62,906 nt of DNA from a virus, in IMG/VR virus record IMGVR_UViG_3300030101_003361, positions 1 to 62,906 of that record. One strand, given 5' to 3'. The translations under genes and the position numbers were made by a program. Below the pieces are notes generated by a model. That model ran no database searches. It was not told the origin of the DNA and was given only the letters and a program-made list of their open reading frames with translations. Shown in pieces: positions 1 to 6,866 of the stretch. How positions within the stretch are numbered: the first letter of the stretch is position 1; each line of letters opens with the position of its first letter.

Positions 1-414
1 AATATAATTATATAATTAAATACTATATTTTATTAATACTAAATTATTAATAATGCAGTAATAAGTTGAAATCATCGATAATGTGACAATATATATTAAA
101 ATAATTAAAATAAATTATAAAATTAGTTATAAAATTAGCAATAATATATAAATAATGCAATCTATTGATTATCAATGCATTGAAATTGCAATATTATTGG
201 AAATATATGACATTTATTATAAAATATGCAATAAAACTTATAATTTATTGCAATATATGGGGCTATTTATTATTTTATTTTCCTAAGTACTTGTATATCA
301 AATACATATGTGTAATATAAATACCCTATTTTTATAATATAACCGTTAATACCAGTAGGCCCCGGGGTAAAATATAAAGAGGGGCAACCTTTTAACCAAT
401 TAAAACCTATTATT
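1..414. other. non-coding AT-rich leader upstream of the plus-strand arm
   Basis: No open reading frame of convincing length is visible on either strand. The stretch is almost entirely A and T and holds a cluster of short palindromes (164-254). Near the gene it also holds a G/C block: CCCCGGGG at 360-367, and GCCCC (359-363) that can pair with GGGGC (381-385) over a 17-base loop. This is the natural place for promoters of the plus-strand genes starting at 415, and possibly for an origin, but no promoter could be fixed from sequence alone. Confidence 0.6.
164..254. repeat. cluster of short palindromes and GCAAT repeats
   Basis: Perfect palindromes crowd together here: ATTGATTATCAAT (164-176), CAATGCATTG (173-182), and ATTGCAAT twice (185-192 and 247-254). 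The core GCAAT recurs at 138, 157, 188, 228 and 250. Such crowding may mark a protein-binding or origin-like region. It could also arise partly by chance in very AT-rich DNA. Confidence 0.45.
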
Positions 415-708
415 ATGACACTATATTATAAGTATCAGACCTGGAATACCGGCATGCAGATGCAGCCACAAATACCAGAAGAAACAATTCAGCTTTGGAA
501 GAACATCGTAAAGAAAAGCAACTGGCGTATCGTTGAATTGCCAAACGGCTTTTATCAAACCGAGTGCCAGAGCTCAGATAAATGGGAGGATGTGACCCGT
601 AGAGAAACAGTTGAGGGTGCAGAAAGAGCAATCGATTCTTCCATTGAACATTATAAAAAGAAACTAAAGGCTTTAGAAGGACCTAAAGTCGTTAAAACAT
701 TTAAATAA
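415..708 (+). CDS. hypothetical protein, first gene of the plus-strand arm
   Basis: A 97-residue protein of unknown function that opens the long plus-strand gene series. It has a mixed, soluble-looking composition with several tryptophans and a lysine-rich C-terminus, and no membrane segment. Its stop codon overlaps the next start (TAATG), suggesting translational coupling with the following lysine-rich gene. Base composition is less AT-rich than in most of the window. I recognise no family. Confidence 0.7.
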   Translation: MTLYYKYQTWNTGMQMQPQIPEETIQLWKNIVKKSNWRIVELPNGFYQTECQSSDKWEDVTRRETVEGAERAIDSSIEHYKKKLKALEGPKVVKTFK

Positions 709-875
709 TGCCATTAGCAAAAAGAAGAACAAAGAAAAAAAAGAAAACAGGATCAAAAAAAGATGCATGTTATTATAGCGTGAAGGCGAGGTATGATGTA
801 TTTCCATCTGCCTACGCCTCTGGCGCAATTGCAAAGTGCCGTAAACGAGGTGGCCCTAGAAAAAAGAAAAGGTAA
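708..875 (+). CDS. small lysine-rich phage protein (DUF5872-like)
   Basis: A 55-residue, strongly basic protein. After a Lys-rich N-terminus comes YYSVKARYDVFPSAYASGA followed by KCRK. I recognise this YxVKxRYxVFPSAYASGA signature from small conserved proteins of tailed phages (DUF5872-like). The gene is linked by TAATG overlaps at both ends (708 and 875). A nucleic-acid or virion-associated role is plausible from charge and position, but this is inference. Confidence 0.75.
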   Translation: MPLAKRRTKKKKKTGSKKDACYYSVKARYDVFPSAYASGAIAKCRKRGGPRKKKR

Positions 876-1174
876 TGCCTCGTAAGAAGAAGGACCCCAA
901 AGTGGGTACGGGTAAAAAGCCTAAAGGATCTGGCCGGCGTCTTTATACTGATGAAAATCCAAAGGACACAGTTGGTATAAAATTTAAAACGCCCGCAGAT
1001 GCAAGAGCTACTGTTGCTAAAGTAAAGCGCATTAGCAAACCCTACGCTCGTAAGATCCAAATATTAACAGTTGGAGAGCAAAGAGCAAGGGTTATGGGTA
1101 AAGCCCAAGTCGCTTCTATATTTAAAAAAGGTAAAGAAGCAATAAGAAGAGCTAACAAAAAGAAAAAGAAATAA
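875..1174 (+). CDS. lysine-rich hypothetical protein
   Basis: A 99-residue, very basic protein. Lys/Arg clusters sit at both ends (RKKKDPKVG near the start, ANKKKKK at the end) around a more ordinary middle part with repeated Ala, Val and Lys. It lies in a run of tiny basic genes with TAATG junctions. DNA condensation or virion packaging is possible, but I recognise no family. Confidence 0.65.
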   Translation: MPRKKKDPKVGTGKKPKGSGRRLYTDENPKDTVGIKFKTPADARATVAKVKRISKPYARKIQILTVGEQRARVMGKAQVASIFKKGKEAIRRANKKKKK

Positions 1175-1278
1175 TGCCTTATGTAAGTGCTGCGCAGCGT
1201 AAAGCCGTATGGGCGAGTCGAAACGAACAAGCTGCAAAAAAGAAACGTAAAAAGAAACGTAAAAAGAAAAAGAAATAA
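1174..1278 (+). CDS. 34-residue basic peptide (MPYVSAAQRKAVW type)
   Basis: A 34-residue protein starting MPYVSAAQRKAVWASRNEQ and ending in an almost pure Lys/Arg tail. The start overlaps the previous stop (TAATG). The opening (MPYxSxAQRKAVWAS) is a pattern I know from small phage proteins of unknown role. The conserved head followed by a polybasic tail argues against chance. Confidence 0.6.
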   Translation: MPYVSAAQRKAVWASRNEQAAKKKRKKKRKKKKK

Positions 1279-1280
1279 TT

Positions 1281-2009
1281 ATGGGACACAAACACGGAAT
1301 TGGACCTCAAAGTTTAGGAGCATCGGGAATGAACCCCAAGTCTACACCATGTGGACATTCAAGAACTATGGGTAACTATGGTACACCATTAGATGCATCA
1401 GCAGCTCAAAATGCTGCTTTTGGCCCAGGTTCAAAATTAGCAGATGAAGATCCACAAAGAGCTGCAAAAATACTTGAAGGTATAAATGCAGAAGATTCAG
1501 GAACGAACTACGGTACGGAAAAAAAAACTCCGCTAGAATTTAACGTATTTGAAAACGCAGATCCTAGAGCTGCTGCAAATATGATGAGTGATATGGCTCC
1601 AACCGGTGGCGGTGCACCAGCTGCCCCAACCCCAGCCCCAGCTCCAGCTGCACCTAATACAGGTGGTCCTTTTGGAGGCATTACTGGCGGAGTTGCTGGG
1701 ATGCTTAGAGAAAGACTCGGCAGTACACGAGGTAGAAGCTCATTTGGTTCTAAATATGGAGATCGGAAAGGTAGAGGTGCCGCAGCAGAAGCAGCTATAG
1801 CAAATATAAAACAAAAAACAGGTTCATTACCTGGATTTGGAAGTGCTGGACCTACGGTTAATAGCCCAGGTGGAGGTTCAGGAGGTGCAATAGCAGCAGC
1901 CGAAGCAGCGCAAGCATCAGCGGATGCAGCAAATAGTCAAATGGATGCACTTAAAGAAAAACTATCAGGTATAAGAAGTCAATTAGACAGCTTATCTGGA
2001 ATGATTTAA
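1281..2009 (+). CDS. Ala/Gly/Pro-rich hypothetical protein with NYGT motifs
   Basis: A 242-residue low-complexity protein. The N-terminal part carries two NYGT motifs and a PKSTPCGHS stretch. A proline-alanine linker follows at about residues 111-126, then a Gly-rich region and an Ala-rich C-terminal helix with heptad-like spacing. The NYGT motif recurs in the protein at 3086-3715, so the two are probably related or bind the same partner. A structural or scaffold-like role is possible; the function is unknown. Confidence 0.65.
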   Translation: MGHKHGIGPQSLGASGMNPKSTPCGHSRTMGNYGTPLDASAAQNAAFGPGSKLADEDPQRAAKILEGINAEDSGTNYGTEKKTPLEFNVFENADPRAAANMMSDMAPTGGGAPAAPTPAPAPAAPNTGGPFGGITGGVAGMLRERLGSTRGRSSFGSKYGDRKGRGAAAEAAIANIKQKTGSLPGFGSAGPTVNSPGGGSGGAIAAAEAAQASADAANSQMDALKEKLSGIRSQLDSLSGMI

Positions 2010-2019
2010 AATAATAATT

Positions 2020-2187
2020 ATGGCAGGAAAAAAAGTAAAAGCCCCAGCTGGTTTCCACTGGATGAAAAAGGGCTCAGGTTACAATCTTATGAAGCACACA
2101 GGTAAATTTAAAGCTCATAAAGGTGCGTCTCTGTACGCAACATTCAATATACAGAAAGTACACAAAGGTGGCAGTAAGAAAAACTAA
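2020..2187 (+). CDS. small basic hypothetical protein (55 aa)
   Basis: A 55-residue basic protein containing PAGFHWMKKGSGYNLMKHTG, a pattern found in small phage proteins that accompany DUF5872-like genes. The ATG at 2020 follows an A/T leader 10 bases after the previous stop. Its 3' end overlaps the next gene's GTG start (2168) by 20 bases. No catalytic motif is visible. Confidence 0.65.
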   Translation: MAGKKVKAPAGFHWMKKGSGYNLMKHTGKFKAHKGASLYATFNIQKVHKGGSKKN

Positions 2188-2464
2188 AAAAGGTTTAGCC
2201 TTAAAACGTTGGTTTAAAGAAAAATGGACCGACGAAAAAGGCAATGTTTGCGGTTCTCGTAAAAATAAAAACACCAAAAAGTGTAGACCCTCAAGAAGAG
2301 TATCCAGTAAAACAGTAAAAACTTGGGGAGAAATGTCATCCTCTGAAAAAAGCAGAGCTGTTGCTGAAAAAAAGAGGGTTGGTATGGGTAGAAAAACATC
2401 ACAAATAAGAAGAAAAACCACAAAAGCAAAAAAGAATGTCACTTCCAAAAAACGGCGTCGCTAA
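2168..2464 (+). CDS. DUF5872-like basic phage protein
   Basis: About 98 residues, starting at a GTG (2168). I prefer this start because the conserved family beginning, AVRKTKKGLALKRWFKEKW, follows immediately; an in-frame ATG at 2123 would add 15 unrelated residues. The protein has a GNVCGSRKNKNTKKCRP segment with paired cysteines and then many Lys/Arg. Similar proteins are common in marine phages, often near structural genes; their role is unknown. It overlaps both neighbours. Confidence 0.7.
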   Translation: MAVRKTKKGLALKRWFKEKWTDEKGNVCGSRKNKNTKKCRPSRRVSSKTVKTWGEMSSSEKSRAVAEKKRVGMGRKTSQIRRKTTKAKKNVTSKKRRR

Positions 2465-2846
2465 AGAAATCCGCTCATATGCGGGTAGTCTATTTATATT
2501 TTTGTTCGTAGTAGGTATTATAGTAACACTACTGCAGTTTCCAGTATTAGAATCTAATAAAGAAGTTGTAATGATGCTAATTGGTACCATTGCAGCATCA
2601 ATACCTATAATAATAAGTAGTATCACTGGTACAAAACCAGATGATGTAACTTCACTTAAAAGCACTATTGAGAAAAAAGAAAATCAAATTGATATTCTTG
2701 TAAGTGAAAAAGATAGATTAGAAAAAATGGTTATAGACTTGCAAAAGCAAATGCTTGAAAACCAAGATAATATAATGGATAGGATAATCCTTAAGGCAGC
2801 AATGGATTTTGACGATAGGAATTCTAACTGCACATGTAAGAAATAA
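2436..2846 (+). CDS. membrane protein with C-terminal coiled coil
   Basis: A 136-residue protein with two predicted membrane spans (about residues 17-38 and 46-64), then a charged coiled-coil-like stretch (about 70-115) and a short tail with CTC near the end. The shape suits a holin or other phage membrane protein. A better holin lies at 18553-18963, so this could instead be a membrane anchor or an accessory lysis factor. No family is recognised. Confidence 0.6.
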   Translation: MSLPKNGVAKEIRSYAGSLFIFLFVVGIIVTLLQFPVLESNKEVVMMLIGTIAASIPIIISSITGTKPDDVTSLKSTIEKKENQIDILVSEKDRLEKMVIDLQKQMLENQDNIMDRIILKAAMDFDDRNSNCTCKK

Positions 2847-2852
2847 TACGGT

Positions 2853-3089
2853 ATGAAACGAAAATTATCCCGTAAGGCTAAAACAGCTAAAAAGAAAAGA
2901 GATCTAAAATACGCAAATTCTAGATCAAGAGAGATTAAAAGAGCTGATAGTCAAAAGAAAAGAAGAGCCGCTAAGAAAAGAGGCAAGAATATTAAAGGTA
3001 AAGACTACGATCATAAAGATCAAAAATTTAAATCAATTAAGAAAAACCGCGGTAACGACGGTAAAGGAACTAAAAAAGAAAAAAAATGA
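2853..3089 (+). CDS. polybasic hypothetical protein
   Basis: A 78-residue protein with roughly half Lys/Arg, no hydrophobic core and no Cys. It looks disordered and nucleic-acid-binding by composition. It overlaps the next gene by four bases (ATGA). It belongs to the group of tiny basic proteins between 708 and 4043; DNA packing in the head is possible but not shown. Confidence 0.6.
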   Translation: MKRKLSRKAKTAKKKRDLKYANSRSREIKRADSQKKRRAAKKRGKNIKGKDYDHKDQKFKSIKKNRGNDGKGTKKEKK

Positions 3090-3715
3090 GTAAACATACT
3101 AAAAGACCCCAGGTTAAAACTATTGGGGAAAAGAATTTTGACGATGAAAAAAGACTTCCCGGCTTTGCTGAAGACATAACTAAAACTAATATTCAAAAAG
3201 ATGCGCAACAAAGAGATTTCAAAAGCGTTCAACGTAAAGCTTTAAAAGAATCTACATCAAATAACTATGGAACTATGAAAGCACCAAATAATATGGGAGC
3301 TCCAAATTTTTATGTAATGAATCCTGGGAGCCCTAATAAAAAAATGGATACACCGGGAGGTTTTTCATATAAAGCATCAAGTACAATGAATAAGCTTGGA
3401 TTTGTAGATTCAGGAATGAATGAGGGTCATGAAGCTGTAGCTAATTATGGTCATTCTCCTATGCCTTTTGATGATACGAAAAAAAAGAAGGAGACCAAGC
3501 CTACTGAATTAGATAACGTAACTGTTAAAGCTCCTAAAAATATAACTATTACAGAGGCTTTTTATACTGATCCATCTGGAAGACCATCTAAAACAACTAA
3601 AGAAGGTCATAAAATTATAACTAAAACTGATCCAAACAAATACACACTTATAGATGGCAAACGTAAAAAGGGAAAAATAATATCTCAATCTTTTCCAATT
3701 TACGATAGATCATAA
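3086..3715 (+). CDS. NYGT-motif hypothetical protein
   Basis: A 209-residue hydrophilic protein. It carries NNYGT at about residue 60, Asn/Gly/Pro-rich segments, and a more ordered C-terminal part containing TELDNVTVKAPK and YTLIDGKRKKGK. The NYGT and GMN elements echo the 1281-2009 protein. It has no membrane span or enzyme motif. A virion or assembly role is only inferred from position. Confidence 0.6.
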   Translation: MSKHTKRPQVKTIGEKNFDDEKRLPGFAEDITKTNIQKDAQQRDFKSVQRKALKESTSNNYGTMKAPNNMGAPNFYVMNPGSPNKKMDTPGGFSYKASSTMNKLGFVDSGMNEGHEAVANYGHSPMPFDDTKKKKETKPTELDNVTVKAPKNITITEAFYTDPSGRPSKTTKEGHKIITKTDPNKYTLIDGKRKKGKIISQSFPIYDRS

Positions 3716-3731
3716 AATATTTAAAAAATAA

Positions 3732-4043
3732 ATGCCCTTAGCTAAACGCAAAACAAGAAGAAAGCCACCGGCTCCTTCAAAGAAAAAATCGCTAGGTTAC
3801 TATGCTAAAGTTAAAAAAGGTGGAGGTACTGGAAAAAAAGCAGGCGGTGGTATGACCGCTAAAGGGGTTGCTAAATATAGAAAAGATAACCCCGGCAGTA
3901 AATTAAAGACTGCAGTTACCACACCTCCTTCTAAATTGAAAAAAGGTAGTAAAGCAGCAAAAAGAAGAAAATCTTTTTGTGCACGTTCTAAAAGTTGGAC
4001 CTCAGAAAGAGGTAGAGCTGCTAGACGTAAGTGGAACTGCTAA
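3732..4043 (+). CDS. small lysine-rich phage protein
   Basis: A 103-residue basic protein beginning MPLAKRKTRRK, close to the MPLAKRRTKKK start of the 708-875 gene. It continues with a Gly/Lys-rich middle containing GMTAKGVAKYRKDNPGSKLK and ends in KSFCARSKSWTSERGRAAR. The two share a template, so this family appears to be duplicated here. The same pattern is known in phages as small conserved proteins of unknown role. Confidence 0.7.
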   Translation: MPLAKRKTRRKPPAPSKKKSLGYYAKVKKGGGTGKKAGGGMTAKGVAKYRKDNPGSKLKTAVTTPPSKLKKGSKAAKRRKSFCARSKSWTSERGRAARRKWNC

Positions 4044-4071
4044 AATAAAAAATTAAATCAAATTAAATTAA

Positions 4072-5652
4072 ATGTCACAATTCGGTAAAACAAAGCTAGT
4101 TAAAAAGATGCATTTTGATAAAAGTGCACAAGAAAAGCTTTTAACAGGTATAGATAAAATAGCAGAAGCTGTTGGATCAACACTTGGTGCAAGCGGTAGA
4201 AATGTAATTATAGAAAATGATTATGGAGATCCGCATGTAACTAAAGATGGTGTAACAGTAGCAAACAATATATTATTACAAGATCCGGTTGAAAATATTG
4301 CTGTGTCTATGATGAAACAAGCAGCACAAAAAACCGCATCGATTGCTGGAGATGGTACTACAACTTCAATAGTACTAACAAAAGCAATAATAGATTCATT
4401 TTATAAATTAAAAGGTCAAGACTTTTCATTTAGAGATATTAAGTCTGGTATAAATAAATTTGCTAAAGATGTTATAAAATATATAACAGATAAAGCAATA
4501 CCTGTAGATCTTAACAAGTTGCTAGATGTATCTATTATATCTACAAATAATGATGTTGATTTAGGTACCACTATTGCTCATGCTTTTGAAGCAGCGGGTG
4601 ATAATGGTATTGTAACTATGGAAACATCTCCGAATAACAATACATATATTGAAAATGTAAACGGTACTAAAGTTGGTAGTACCTGTAAAGTTCCTCATTT
4701 TTATACTAATAAAGAAAAAGAACTTTGCGAACTTGAAAACCCTCTCATCTTTATGAGTGTTTCTGACATACCTAATGTTAGAAAAATTCAAGAAATCCTG
4801 GAGTATGCAATCAAGTCCAATAGAAGCATGCTCCTTATTGCGCCTTTGGAATCACAGCCACTTACGGCACTTGCAATGAATAAAGCAAAGGGCAATATTA
4901 AGGTCAATGTTATAGACCCTCCTAGTTTTGGGCTTAAACGAAAAGATATACTGGAGGACCTTGCATTGCTTGTCGGGGCTACTGTTTTTGATGAGAGCCT
5001 GGGGGATTCGATTGATGCGATTACCCCTGACATGTTAGGATCAGCTGACCGTGCTGTTTCCGATAAAGACGGTACTGTACTTGTTGTTTCTGAAAAAAGC
5101 AAAGAAGTACAAGATCGAATTGAGTATTTAAAAACTACTCTTGTTAAAGAAGATCATGCTGTTATGACTAAACATTTAACAGATAGAATTGCACTTTTAA
5201 GCGGAGGCGTTTCTGTTATAATGGTTGGAGCAGCAACTGAGGTCGAATTAAAAGAAAAGCAAGATAGAGTAGACGATGCAATACATGCGGTTAGAGCTGC
5301 AAAAAAAGAAGGTATATTACCAGGTGGAGGTTCAGCATTAGCAAATGCTGCCACAATGAATTGGGAGCATACACTAAACCAAGGTGAATTAAAAGGAGTA
5401 AATATACTTCAAGAAGCTCTTATTGCACCATTTACAAAAATACTTACAAATGCTGGGCTTAACCCTAAAGACTATAAATTAGACAAATGGGGTAAAGGCG
5501 TAGATGTAACATGTGGATGTCCTAAGAATATGATTAATAAAGGAATAATTGATCCACTTCTGGTTACAAAAACAGCACTTGAAAATGCAATATCTGTTGC
5601 CACAACAATATTATCTACAGATTGTGTAATATCAAATGTTAGAGAAGTATGA
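4072..5652 (+). CDS. groEL: phage chaperonin GroEL (Hsp60 family)
   Basis: A 526-residue chaperonin, close to full length for the family (bacterial GroEL is about 548). The ATP-binding TLGASGRNV replaces the usual TLGPKGRNV. AGDGTTTS supplies the catalytic Asp (D94, matching GroEL D87), and VDDAIHAVRAA with LPGGGSAL gives the second Asp (D402, matching D398). The C-terminal GGM repeat of cellular GroEL is absent. It probably folds virion proteins such as the capsid protein and works with the co-chaperonin encoded directly downstream (4-base overlap). The ATG follows an AAATTAAATTAA leader. Bases about 4790-5060 are clearly richer in G/C than the flanks. Confidence 0.95.
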   Translation: MSQFGKTKLVKKMHFDKSAQEKLLTGIDKIAEAVGSTLGASGRNVIIENDYGDPHVTKDGVTVANNILLQDPVENIAVSMMKQAAQKTASIAGDGTTTSIVLTKAIIDSFYKLKGQDFSFRDIKSGINKFAKDVIKYITDKAIPVDLNKLLDVSIISTNNDVDLGTTIAHAFEAAGDNGIVTMETSPNNNTYIENVNGTKVGSTCKVPHFYTNKEKELCELENPLIFMSVSDIPNVRKIQEILEYAIKSNRSMLLIAPLESQPLTALAMNKAKGNIKVNVIDPPSFGLKRKDILEDLALLVGATVFDESLGDSIDAITPDMLGSADRAVSDKDGTVLVVSEKSKEVQDRIEYLKTTLVKEDHAVMTKHLTDRIALLSGGVSVIMVGAATEVELKEKQDRVDDAIHAVRAAKKEGILPGGGSALANAATMNWEHTLNQGELKGVNILQEALIAPFTKILTNAGLNPKDYKLDKWGKGVDVTCGCPKNMINKGIIDPLLVTKTALENAISVATTILSTDCVISNVREV

Positions 5653-5903
5653 GAGCAATAGGTAATTATATAATACTTGAAGAAGTATTAGAAAAAATTG
5701 TAAAAACTAAAGGTGGTTTAGAATTAGGAGAAAAACATAGAGAAGATATAAGATATAGAAAAGGTATAGTTATGTCTTCTGGCTCTGAAATTATTAAACA
5801 AAACGACCAAATATTATTTGATAAAGTTGCAGGTCACGACGTTGAGCATAATAAAAAAATATATAAAGTAATTATGCTAAGAGACGTAATAGCAGTTTTA
5901 TAA
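5649..5903 (+). CDS. groES: phage co-chaperonin GroES
   Basis: An 84-residue GroES-like protein beginning MRAIGNYIIL. A mobile-loop region rich in Lys/Gly (about 15-33) follows, then the barrel strands KGIVMSSGSEI and DQILFDKVAGHD, and the typical end MLRDVIAVL. It is shorter than cellular GroES (about 95 residues). It caps the GroEL ring and is translationally coupled to groEL (ATGA overlap). Position and pairing make the call solid although sequence divergence is high. Confidence 0.88.
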   Translation: MRAIGNYIILEEVLEKIVKTKGGLELGEKHREDIRYRKGIVMSSGSEIIKQNDQILFDKVAGHDVEHNKKIYKVIMLRDVIAVL

Positions 5904-6349
5904 TGGATAGATCAGATTTTATTCAAAGAGGTGAGCTTAAAGTAGATTTTTTAAAAAACTATAGGCTTATATCTAGATGGGCATGTAAAAACAATGAACT
6001 AAGTATTTCTGATTTAGAATTATTATTTTATTTAGATCCTATTACTTATTTTACTATAAATGATTTTAAAGAAGGCACAATATATTATTCTTGGGATAAA
6101 GAAAGGTTTTACAGACTTCAAAGAAACGGTTGGATTGATAAAATTCATATTGGGAAAGGAAGATTTGGAGATCACAATAAATATAGAGTAAGTTATAAAG
6201 GTAAATATCTTATAAATAGAATATACAAAATGCTTATAGGTGAAGAATCTATACCAGAGTCTGCTAAAAGAAATAAAATATTAAAAAGAAAAACTTATAT
6301 AGACAAAGTATATAGTCAAGCTATAAAAAAATTTAACAAAAAAAAATAA
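5903..6349 (+). CDS. hypothetical protein, possible winged-helix DNA-binding
   Basis: A 148-residue basic protein. The middle part has the helix-strand rhythm of a winged helix: SISDLELLFYLDP, then RLQRNGWIDKIHIGKGR and YRVSYKGKYLINRIY, reminiscent of MarR-like or replication-initiator wings. The C-terminus is Lys-rich. It follows groES with an overlapping stop/start. Regulation of late genes is possible; the domain call is tentative. Confidence 0.6.
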   Translation: MDRSDFIQRGELKVDFLKNYRLISRWACKNNELSISDLELLFYLDPITYFTINDFKEGTIYYSWDKERFYRLQRNGWIDKIHIGKGRFGDHNKYRVSYKGKYLINRIYKMLIGEESIPESAKRNKILKRKTYIDKVYSQAIKKFNKKK

Positions 6350-6355
6350 AAGAAA

Positions 6356-6712
6356 ATGGCAATTTTAACGATTACACCAACAGTAAATGCTACAACAGGA
6401 GAAGTAACTTATACTTCATCTAATCCAGGTAATGGCGACATTATAACAGGTGTTGTACTTAGAGATTTTATGTCTAATGGTCCTGAAAAAAAAGCTGATG
6501 GTACATATGAAACGGATGTTGCTAAATTAGTTTTTGACACTAAAATAAGGCCCAATAGCTTTACAGCTGTAATGACAATAACTAAATCAGGAACTGATTA
6601 TCCTATAATTATGTTAAAAGCTCCGGAAGGATTACAAAATGAATATAAATGGGCTACAGGCGATGTTATTACAGTTAATCCTGTAATTGCTGCACTTATA
6701 ACTAACGGATAA
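6356..6712 (+). CDS. hypothetical virion-associated protein
   Basis: A 118-residue beta-rich protein with many Thr and a single compact domain. It opens the block of appendage genes (6356-18543). It has no signal peptide or membrane span. A decoration or baseplate role would fit the place; no family is recognised. Confidence 0.6.
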   Translation: MAILTITPTVNATTGEVTYTSSNPGNGDIITGVVLRDFMSNGPEKKADGTYETDVAKLVFDTKIRPNSFTAVMTITKSGTDYPIIMLKAPEGLQNEYKWATGDVITVNPVIAALITNG

Positions 6713-6722
6713 AAATAAAAAA

Positions 6723-6866
6723 ATGAAAAAACTAAAAGTACATCTTCACGACAATTTACCTGGTATGATGGTTAATTTATCTTCAGGTGATGAAAAAAAA
6801 TTAATGAAGCCTATTACAAAAAGAGCTAAAGAAGCAGCAAACGGAACTTTATTAAAAAATAAATAA
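6723..6866 (+). CDS. 47-residue hypothetical protein
   Basis: A small basic protein starting MKKLKVHLHDNLPGMM, with a stop overlapping the next start (TAATG at 6866). The start follows the A-rich leader AAAATAAAAAA. The spacing and codon use fit the neighbours, so it is probably real. The function is unknown. Confidence 0.55.
   Translation: MKKLKVHLHDNLPGMMVNLSSGDEKKLMKPITKRAKEAANGTLLKNK

Noticed and set aside
4788-5102. Minus-strand open frame inside groEL
   Set aside because: It falls in the GC-rich part of groEL and gives a serine-rich nonsense sequence. GroEL explains the region fully.
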